Assembly (NCBI GenBank): GCA_014634225.1
Contig: BLFN01000198.1
Span: 514,394-529,393, forward strand
DNA: 15,000 bases
Direction of reading: 5' to 3'
Source of the DNA: Acropora yongei
Lineage: Eukaryota > Cnidaria > Anthozoa > Scleractinia > Acroporidae
A program made the translations under genes and the position numbers. The notes below the pieces were generated by a model. It was given only the letters and a program-made list of their open reading frames with translations. It had not been told where the DNA came from and searched no databases. Shown here one piece after another: positions 8,011 to 15,000 of this stretch; position 1 is the stretch's first letter; each line of letters begins with the position of its first letter.

Positions 8011-10131
8011 TTTACCCAAGATCATCTAAATCTATTAAAACCCCCTATAACAGATGTGACACCAGAAGTCTATCAGGAAGGCAAGCAAAACATGAACGAT
8101 GCCTCATTAAAAATGTGGATGTTATAAATGGATGAAAAATATTTGTTCTAAAGAGTGTGATTCTTTGGGCTGTGAGCCTTTGATCGAACCCAAGGGATAT
8201 TTGAACAACACTGTAGTACTACTTTGAAAAGATAACATAAGGACGTTAACAAGTAATGGCATAATTAGACAACAAAGCCAGAAAATCTTTAGACAACTTC
8301 AAAACAAGAAACATATTGAAAAGCACAATGAAAACACTGCACAAAACAATGGGAGATAAATAATTGAAACCCTTACTTATGCTCCAAAATGAAATATAAT
8401 CGAGCCCTTTCCAAAACAGTGCCATCCAAGGCATGTCGACTTTCAACGTATCTTTCAGCGTTCGGCTCCTTCACCGATTAAAGTGGCTGAACAGAGTTTC
8501 GACGCGGTCAGCAGTGTTGTGAAAAAGCCAGCGCGGCTTTTAAAAGCAAAACAGTTACATACGGATTAACTGATTTACACATTGTTTGCTTTCGAACGAA
8601 ACGTTTTCGAACGAAATGAACCTGAGGAACCCTCGCGTAACCGACCGAGGAACCCAGTTTAATGCAGCGTATGCGCAGTTGCCCGAAAAATTGAGACCGA
8701 TTGCCTTCGCAAAAACGTGCCGATTTCTAACGATCCAGCCGTTAGAATTTCCAAAAAATTGGCCAAAAAATAATTTAGAAACTACGTGAATGATCTATCA
8801 CGAAAAATCTGAATTTTGACATAGAGAATTTTAAATTTAATACTACAGAAAACGATTTACGGCGAATTACGAAAATCGCCTATGTTAAAATGTTATTAGA
8901 ACAGTGTTGATAGAAAGGATTTCATGTCAATTCGTGGTGGGGAAACTATGAAGAAAATCTAATGACTAGATTTCTCGGAAATAAACAAAAAACATTTTTT
9001 AAGCCTTGTTCAGTTTTAACCAGCCATATTGCCATGACAGCAGTACACACCTTCACCAAAATGCATTAACTCTTCTGTTGTTAACCTTTACTCTTGCAAA
9101 AAACGGGCGCGAAATCATGAATATAGTTTAAAAGTAATGGTGGATTAGGCATAGGCACTTGAAAACTGTGTTCGGCCACCTTAAAACATTTAGAATACAA
9201 AGCAAAGTGCTAATGGCTACTATATAGCAAATTCCTCTGCTATCATGTAATGTCATCAATATTGAAAATTTAATCATGTGCAGAACATTTGGGAGCGTGA
9301 TTGTAGTTTTGTTTCCGATGGCTTGTACCTTCGCTCAGGCAAGGGTTCGCTCGAAACCACGACTTACCTGACAGTCTTTGACTGTCGTCACGGTTATAGG
9401 TCCACGTTAAAGTATGATTTTAGTTCCTCGCTGGACTAAACGGAACGCGCAAATTGGATTATGTCATACGTATGATGACTTCAACCAAACACCGCGGACT
9501 CCTTGCGCCCCTTTTGACGGCAAAAGACAGTTGCTCCGATATAGACCTTGTTGGGGCCAAATATGCATTTTTATCGGGCTATCAGAAAGGCCAAATTGAG
9601 AAGAAGTTCCAAGGTAGCTTTTAGTGTAGCCAATTCAGAAATTACATGGGCCCAATTGGTACCATCTAGAACAATTTTGACTCTTTCAGTTCAAAACGGC
9701 CTAGCATGGTCCTTGGCCGTCGAGAAATTGGGGCCGACTTGGCCTTTAGGGTCGATTTGGCTCTTTTCATTTTACAGTGTAGCCTCGGAATAGAAACATT
9801 TGTACTCAACTATATATGGATAATTGGATCTCACCGATTTCGTCTCAGCATAAAAATAAGAAATTGCGTTTATCAGAGGCCTCTTTAACAGGGAGATTCT
9901 CATTTAAGTTAATTTTTCTGTCTTATCCTTCACAAAAATATAAAAATCTTTCATCTGGGGTGGCTAGGTCAAAAATTTTCCAGCGACCGGTCTACACAGT
10001 CTAAGCATATTTCACATTTCCCACAATTTTCACGACCTCAATCGAAACAACAGATGGTTAAAATAAAGATAGACTCCAAAACCGTCGGGTTTTTTTCCCT
10101 CAAAATCAGTAAAGAAATCGGTAAAGGGTGC
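8011..10131. other. Intergenic region without a supported gene
   Basis: Reading frames on both strands are short and unrelated to anything I know, including those at 8246-8446 (minus), 8586-8789 and 9414-9793 (plus). TTCGAACGAAACGTTTTCGAACGAAA at 8592-8617 contains a short internal duplication. CTGACAGTCTTTGACTGTCG at about 9369 is a small hairpin. No RNA gene is recognised. Confidence 0.5.
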
Positions 10132-10230
10132 ATTATTCCTCTCGCCCTCATGGCCTCTGAGTCAATAGCCCACGAGGCCTTCGGCCTCGTGAGCTATTGA
10201 GTCAGAGCCCATTCCGGCTCAAGGAATAAT
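10132..10230. repeat. Fold-back element with 48-bp imperfect arms
   Basis: ATTATTCCT at the left end is mirrored by AGGAATAAT at the right end. The inner arms CTCTGAGTCAATAGCCCACG and CGTGAGCTATTGAGTCAGAG meet at a GGCCTTCGGCC core near 10179. The arms differ at several places, mainly in the outer-middle part. A palindrome this long in non-coding DNA is typical of a small non-autonomous DNA transposon or fold-back element; no coding capacity is present. Confidence 0.75.
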
Positions 10231-10930
10231 AATTAAATACTTTTAGACCTTGAACCGTTCTGAGCGTGAAACAACAAAGTCAGTAAATGGCCAATTTTGA
10301 TACCTTTCCAATTTGCGTCAAATGTATTCATTGCCTGGGGTCAAAATATAACTTTCACCAAATTGGGTTTCCTATATTTTAGAAACTCTGATTCTTTTAC
10401 AATTCAACCTCTGCTGGGAATGTCGTGTCTGCGAAATCAAAGAATACTTTCGAGGAAACTGCGAAAATGATCAAGGTTGTTTTTGCCACTTGCCGAAATG
10501 ACCAAGGATACCATTATTGACTAGGTGGATAGTTATAATCTCTTGTGAAATTTCAAGGGAATTGGTTGAAATTCAGCCGAGAAATAGGCTAATTTGTAAG
10601 CAGGTTTTTAGAGTAGAGTCAGACTACAATTGTAGTATAAATCATTGGCCTGAGTGAGGCTGGCGTCATCAATTGCTGTTACCGTGGAAACAATTCATTG
10701 GGTGACCCACATGTCTCAGTTTTCGTTCATTCGCCCAGGCAACCTACCTCCACCAAAAAAAGTTTTTAATTCTAAAATTGCTTCACTTTCTCAGAGAACT
10801 ACTCTTACTGTTTCAACATGGCTCAGTTTATGCCCGACTAATCACTAAGTGGTAATCACCGAACAATTTTACTGTTTGTGGTTCCTTTTGCGCACTGTCT
10901 GAGGCTAGACCCCACCCCTTTGGCCTTTCA
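10231..10930. other. Intergenic region without a supported gene
   Basis: There are no recognisable genes. Two short related segments, GCGAAAATGATCAAGG (about 10451) and GCCGAAATGACCAAGG (about 10492), lie about 40 bases apart. The open stretch at 10654-10848 has no recognisable product. Confidence 0.5.
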
Positions 10931-11081
10931 CCAGGTGGTAGTGCAAGCGTAAACATCTAAGCATTTTGTGCGCTACGATTTCAGATAACTAAGGCCACAT
11001 GATCACGGCGAGTGTGGCTTAACATATTTCAAACTGATGTCCACAAAATGCTACGATTTTATGTTTACACTACCTCCTCCT
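10931..11081. repeat. Imperfect inverted repeat, MITE-like
   Basis: The left arm contains GGTGGTAGTG, GTAAACAT and GCATTTTGTG. The right arm contains their complements in reverse order (CACAAAATGC, ATGTTTAC, CACTACCTCC). The centre, TAAGGCCACA...TGTGGCTTA around 10989-11021, is itself palindromic. The arms carry mismatches and small indels, so the element is old. Confidence 0.6.
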
Positions 11082-11483
11082 TTCGTTACGAATGTACGAA
11101 TGACAGCGATCTCATTACAATCATTCGCTTGAAATTTCCCTAACCAGTAATCTAAAGCGCATATATGAATTCTCCGAGAATACCAGGAAGGCATAAAACA
11201 AAGGTAACTAACACCGCAGTTTTATTTCATTCGCTTCCTATTACTGAACATCTCGACTGTTTACATCAGTCCTATCAAATATTGAAAGATTTAACACAAA
11301 CTTGACTTAACAGCCAGTTAAAGGAAAAAAGTCGACATGAAGATGGAGGCTTCCTACTAGTACTTTAAAGTCTTACATGCACTGCTACTGGTGACTATCT
11401 TTATGGATACATCCCATTTGAACAAAGCCCCTTTAGCCTTGTTGGTTGTTGGATACAGCTGCATTATTTCCTTTCCCACCTGT

Positions 11484-11624
11484 TCAAGAGTTGCTTCCAC
11501 CGTTTCCGCCACCGGTATTCTGATTGTTGTTGACGTCGCCATTATTACCTCTCCCACCATTCCAAGTGTTGTGTGTGCTTGGACGAGCAGGACGATGCCG
11601 CCACCAGAAAAAAAAAACGTTTCT
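11484..11624 (-). pseudogene. Decayed Asn/Gly-rich coding fragment, copy 1
   Basis: On the minus strand an acceptor-like GCTCATTTTACAG (ending at 11625) is followed by 46 open codons and a TGA. The peptide begins RNVFFFWWRHRPARPSTHNT and ends GDVNNNQNTGGGNGGSNS. Beyond the stop the same frame continues in the same style (TGGKGNNAAVSNNQQG) before another stop, suggesting the TGA broke a longer Asn/Gly-rich protein. Such compositions are common in secreted structural proteins, but I cannot name one. The related copy at 13689-13890 carries stops in this frame. A different frame (about 11357-11619) is open in both copies, so the ancestral frame is not certain. Homology between the copies extends to about 11695, past the acceptor. 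Confidence 0.45.
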
Positions 11625-11699
11625 CTGTAAAATGAGCAATCATAAATAGAGACGTAAGCTCGCATTGAATCTTTCCTTGCTTAGGAGGGCTTAACATAC

Positions 11700-11766
11700 C
11701 CAGCAAGAGATATCTGAAGGCCAAAACTGTCTTTAAAGAAGAGCTGTTCATAGCAGAGCTTTTCAT
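11700..11766 (-). other. Possible start exon upstream of the Asn/Gly-rich fragment
   Basis: ATG at 11766 opens MKSSAMNSSSLKTVLAFRYL and then LL, which is weakly signal-peptide-like, before a GTATGT donor (11699-11694) 75 bases upstream of the acceptor at 11625. Its phase does not lead into the Asn/Gly-rich frame; it leads into a short frame ending in HLEWWER. This segment is not shared with copy 2. It may be chance. Confidence 0.2.
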
Positions 11767-11806
11767 TGATGAAGCTTGGAAAAGCTACATCAAATAGTAA
11801 TCAAGG

Positions 11807-11841
11807 TAATAATAATAACAATAATAATAATAACAATAGTG

Positions 11842-11876
<35 letters not shown>
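11807..11876. repeat. AAT/ATT microsatellite at the tail of a LINE-like element
   Basis: There is a run of AAT with a few C and G interruptions. The bases just after it, GAACTTTATTCACGTG, read on the minus strand as CACGTGAATAAAGTTC followed by (ATT)n. That is the usual form of a CR1/L2-type LINE 3' end with its microsatellite tail. The element body would extend to higher coordinates and be interrupted by the inverted repeat at 12017. No coding part is present. Confidence 0.6.
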
Positions 11877-11878
<2 letters not shown>

Positions 11879-12016
11879 ACTTTATTCACGTGTCGTTGTA
11901 CTTAGCTGACGCTAATTGGGGATACAACATAAAGATAAATTAAATAATGAATACTATGATAAATATTAGAAAATGAATAATATAATAAATATTGATCAAT
12001 AACGATTTCTTAAAGC

Positions 12017-12322
12017 ATAAACAAGCAAATATTAACGTTAAAAGCCGACGTTTCGGCGTCATCGTGACACCATTCTCAAGGCAAATAGAATAAATAATGA
12101 AAATAATTTCATAAGAAAACTTAAACCATCCCTAAACGTGCAAACGGATTCTATTCGCGCGAAGGTATTCACTTGAAGAACTTGTGATCCTTTGTTGTTA
12201 TGTTAATTTGTAGAGACTATTTAAATCAAACCGATATCGCATTATTTATTCTATTTGCCTTGAGAATGGTGTCACGATGACGCCGAAACGTCGGCTTTTA
12301 ACGTTAATATTTGCTTGTTTAT
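12017..12322. repeat. Perfect 83-bp inverted repeat with 140-bp spacer
   Basis: Bases 12017-12099 and 12240-12322 are exact reverse complements over all 83 positions. Each arm contains GACGCCGAAACGTCGGC next to GGTGTCACGATGACG. Similar GAAACGTCG motifs occur in terminal repeats of Penelope-like retroelements, where they belong to hammerhead ribozymes; the core here is degenerate, so that link is only suggestive. The perfect match implies a recent origin, gene conversion or selection. The spacer holds no reading frame of note. Confidence 0.9.
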
Positions 12323-12727
12323 AATAAATATTCTACAACAATATTTACATTGGTAAAAAGCTATAGTATAATGCTATATATATATTAGATATACATTTAC
12401 AATATGCTAAAATAATCACAACAATCAGTCTAGAACCACGGGCACAACTTAAGAGGTACAAATTACGCACGCGGAGCAGTTGTTGCCATTTATAAGTTCA
12501 GTAAGATCCTTACTTCTAATATGAAACTTAAACCTAGATAGGCTGCTCGTTTCTGTAGTTTTTAAATTAATTTTGGGTGGGGGGAAGCGTGTGTGTGACT
12601 ACCCTGTGACTGCTCAGGACACGGCAGAATCGAAGAGGTTTCCGGAGAGCGTACGAGTTCATCGAAATTTTAGGTATCGTGTGTGCGGGACTATTTGAGA
12701 CCAGACGAAGTAAAGTGGACATCTAAT
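12323..12727. other. Region without a supported gene
   Basis: This is an AT-rich stretch with short ATATAT runs near 12375. The segment from about 12690 already resembles the leader found again near 14865. Confidence 0.5.
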
Positions 12728-13580
12728 TTCCCGCCAATTTCTGTTTCTTTTGGAACCAGAGTTTTACTAACGTAAAAATTTACACCCTAATTTAAACCAT
12801 ACCACGCAACATAACCAATTTCAAAGCAAAATTGTAAAACATGCACATCATAATTTACACCAAATAACTCAAAGATACCCGGTTCCTGAGCAACATTGTT
12901 AAAATTTATATCCTACTTCAGACCATAGAACGAAACGTAGCCACTTTGTGATGAACATGGTACAAAATGCATGACCTGCTTCAGACCATAGTGCCAAACA
13001 TACCTTTTTTCTAATCAAACGTCACGTACTCAAAAATACCCTATTTCAAGCCATGGAATGAAACAGACCCATTTTTTTAACCAAAATGTTAAGAATCCCT
13101 ACCCTATTTTAAGGCAACAGAACGGGAAACTTGCACATACGCGTTGTCTCTTTAAAAGAAAGAAAATCGTAATCTTGTTACAGGGCATAGAACGAAGCAT
13201 ACGCTGTGATAAAAAATGTAAAAATCCACACCTTGTCTCTGACCATAGAACGAAAGACAACCATTTTTGGGTCAAAATTGTAAAGATCCATGCCCTCTCT
13301 CCGGCACACCGTAGAACGAAGCACATCCGTATTCTAAGCAAAATTATAAAACTTGAATCCATCATTTCATTTGAAGGAAGGAAACTTACAAATTTTCTAA
13401 TCAAATTGGTAAATATCCATACCCCTTTTTAGACCATAGAACGAAACATACCCAGTTTTAGATCAAAATTATAAATATCCACACACAGTTTCAGACGATG
13501 AAAAGGATATACCCATATTTTGATCATACTTGTTAATAATATCCACAGCCTGGTTTACACCATAAAGCGAAACATGCTGG
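12728..13580. repeat. Degenerate minisatellite, about 13 units of roughly 63 bp
   Basis: The unit is recognised by ACCATAGAACGAAACATACC, followed by a T-rich part, CAAAATTGTAAAAATCCA and a CCCTATTTCAG-like end. Unit marks fall near 12797, 12859, 12922, 12985, 13050, 13113, 13184, 13242, 13308, 13370 (very degenerate), 13433, 13494 and 13559. Open frames across it at 13058-13432 (plus) and 13099-13404 (minus) are by-products of the repeat. A leader at 12728-12790 precedes the first unit. Confidence 0.85.
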
Positions 13581-13688
13581 TTTTGTGATTAGTATTAAGT
13601 AGCTTTGGAGTCAGTGAACTGACCTGCACTTGCAGCATCGCCTTGTTGCCTTGTTGGATACACCTCTATTTTTTTCGTTTCCGCCATG

Positions 13689-13890
13689 AGTTGCTTCCAC
13701 CGTTTCCGCCACCGGTATTTTGATTGTTGTTAACGCCGCCATTATTATAATTGCCACCATTTCAAGTGTTGTGTGTTCTTGGACGAGCAGGACGATGCTA
13801 CCACCAGAAAGAAACGTTTCTCTGTAAAACGAGTATTCATAAATGCAGAAATAAGCTAGCGTTGAATCTTTTCTTGCCCAGAAGAGCTTA
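13689..13890 (-). pseudogene. Decayed Asn/Gly-rich coding fragment, copy 2
   Basis: This is a direct repeat of 11489-11695 in the same orientation. After an acceptor-like CTCGTTTTACAG (ending at 13822, minus) the Asn/Gly frame reads RNVSFWW, a TAG, HRPARPRTHNT, a TGA, and then NGGNYNNGGVNNNQNTGGG. Two stops make it a clear relic in that frame. The alternative frame starting ETFLSGGSIVLLVQ stays open to about 13617, as in copy 1. The exon and the intron part before it are both duplicated, so the copying was at DNA level, not through processed RNA. Confidence 0.6.
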
Positions 13891-14400
13891 CATTTCCTTT
13901 AAGTGTGCATAGCGAATGGTTGTGGCATGCAGGTCAGCTTTATTTTTTTTAACATGTCATATCTTTTTTAACATGTTCTATTTTTTTTAAACGTCATATA
14001 TATATTTTTTGATCATGCCACTCCTAATATGTTGTGTAAGGGATTGGGGTGCATAGCCTTACAAACTAAATACCTCAGCCAGATTGATGAACGCTCAGAT
14101 TTGGATACATTTAACAGTCATACCGATTGAGCAGATTATTAAGGAAAGGGGCAGGAAGTTGTGTACCAGTATTGTTAAGTTGGCACTCCCAAGCGCCCGC
14201 GTAACGAGCTCCTTCTTTCTGGTAAGAGCCGGGCTCTTCGCAATAGAGCACACCTCAACCTGATCCCATGTGTCAAAACCCAAAAGTGTAAAAAATGCTT
14301 TGTAAATAGATGTTTATTTGACTTTAAACGACTGCAAAACTTTTGAGTTCTTAATCATGGACAGTTTTCCCTAATTTCTTTACAGTTTAAGTCTTAACGT
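13891..14400. other. Region without a supported gene
   Basis: T-rich runs (13942-14005) with repeated AACATGT and an ATATAT stretch are seen. A minus-strand open stretch at 14095-14283 (MGFDTWDQVEVC...) has no recognisable family. It may be a relic of a mobile element. Confidence 0.5.
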
Positions 14401-14415
14401 TTTTTCCAGTATTTC

Positions 14416-14454
14416 AATAAAGACCATTAATGTGATTATTATTATCTTTATTAC

Positions 14455-14486
<32 letters not shown>
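14416..14486 (+). repeat. AATAAA plus ATT microsatellite, LINE-tail-like, plus strand
   Basis: TTTCAATAAAGACCATTAATGTG is followed by interrupted (ATT)n to 14486. This is the same arrangement as the tail at 11807-11876 but on the opposite strand, consistent with the 3' end of a truncated LINE or a related non-autonomous element. Confidence 0.5.
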
Positions 14487-14598
14487 GAAAGAAAGTTTTC
14501 TTGCAAATTATAGAAAATGTAGATTAGTAAATACTAGGATATACTAGGATATATTTCAATGAATAAGCAAATAAGTTTTTCGGAACTAAGCAATCTTC

Positions 14599-14664
14599 AT
14601 TATTATTATTACTATTATTATTATTATTATTATTATTGTTATTAATGTCATTATTATTATTACT
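14599..14664. repeat. Interrupted ATT microsatellite
   Basis: This is a run of ATT with ACT, GTT and AATGTC interruptions, about 110 bases after the previous one. It may be a second tail or an internal duplication. Confidence 0.8.
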
Positions 14665-14864
14665 AGATCTATCAATTGATGGAATTTAGAGAGGCTACAT
14701 TCACTAAGAAAACAGGTTTGTTTGTTGAAAATGATGTAGTTTTGAAATCGTATGAAAGAGAAGCGTGTTTGACACTTCCTAATATCACTGTTCTGAAAAC
14801 CAGGATCGAAAAGTTTTTCGAGGGGGGACAAACTCATCAAAGTCTTAGCTATAGGTAGGGGTGA
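14665..14864. other. Region without a supported gene
   Basis: A plus-strand frame of 60 codons (14676-14858) starting MMEFREATFTKKTG is protein-like in composition, but has no recognised domain and no clear splice sites. It is left unassigned. Confidence 0.4.
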
Positions 14865-15000
14865 GCGGGAGTATTTCAGGTCCCAAGGAGTAATTCTGGC
14901 GCCTGATTTCTCACCAATTATGTTTTTTTTGGAACCCAGTTTTGAACCAGAGTTTAAGTAACGGTAAAAATCTATACCATATTTGAGACCATAGAACGAA
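14865..15000. repeat. Second copy of the minisatellite leader and first unit, cut by the window edge
   Basis: GGAGTATTTCAGG..., TTCTCACCAATTATG, TTTTGGAACC, then GTAACGGTAAAAATC and GAGACCATAGAACGAA match the order of elements at 12690-12810. A second array therefore starts here and probably continues to the right. It has the same orientation as the first. Confidence 0.75.

Noticed and set aside
8246..8446. Minus-strand frame of 66 codons with a hydrophobic stretch
   Set aside because: No related family, no supporting splice sites in phase, and AT-rich sequence easily yields such hydrophobic frames.
9330..9400. GGTTCGCTCGAAACC and nearby hairpin, tRNA- or SINE-like at first sight
   Set aside because: No cloverleaf with proper A and B boxes, anticodon arm and acceptor stem could be drawn.
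13058..13432. Overlapping open frames of 124 and 101 codons on both strands
   Set aside because: They follow the minisatellite units and are explained by repeat periodicity (63 is a multiple of three), not by protein coding.

Overview
The window looks like nuclear DNA of a marine invertebrate, most likely an anthozoan cnidarian (coral or anemone). The reasons are short coding exons bounded by GT/AG splice sites, AT-rich introns, C-type lectin domain (CTLD) exons, and many fold-back, minisatellite and LINE-type repeats. Nothing looks bacterial or viral. The species is an inference, not read from the sequence.

Left part (1-2660, minus strand). An uninterrupted minus-strand reading frame of 442 codons runs from a good splice acceptor at 1327 off the left edge of the window. 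It is a real coding exon of a protein I do not recognise, with a paired-cysteine cluster near its visible end. A phase-matched minus exon at 2044-2140 would add a hydrophobic, membrane-anchor-like segment. A tiny ATG exon at 2651-2660 fits the same phase.

Between the two genes (2661-3919). This stretch holds a 37-codon minus-strand reading frame that looks like a last exon (3357-3467). It also holds a broken copy of part of the left-hand gene (about 3615-3832, minus).

Middle (3920-6765, plus strand). Four phase-compatible exons encode the C-terminal part of a single-pass membrane lectin: the second half of one CTLD, a whole second CTLD split over two exons, then a transmembrane helix and a short basic/acidic tail. 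Both CTLDs keep the EPN and WND motifs expected for calcium-dependent mannose-type sugar binding. The first half of CTLD1, the signal peptide and the start codon were not found. A 3' UTR with several poly(A) signals follows.

Right part (7740-15000). No intact gene was found. Present are a frameshifted LINE endonuclease fragment (minus, 7874-8010), two fold-back elements (10132-10230 and about 10931-11081), two related decayed Asn/Gly-rich coding fragments 2.2 kb apart (11484-11624 and 13689-13890, minus), ATT microsatellites that look like LINE tails, a perfect 83-bp inverted repeat (12017-12322), and a degenerate minisatellite of about 63-bp units (about 12728-13580). A second copy of that minisatellite's leader starts at about 14865 and runs off the right edge.

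The lectin and the unknown membrane-type protein are transcribed on opposite strands with their 5' sides facing each other. No functional link between them can be shown from sequence alone.
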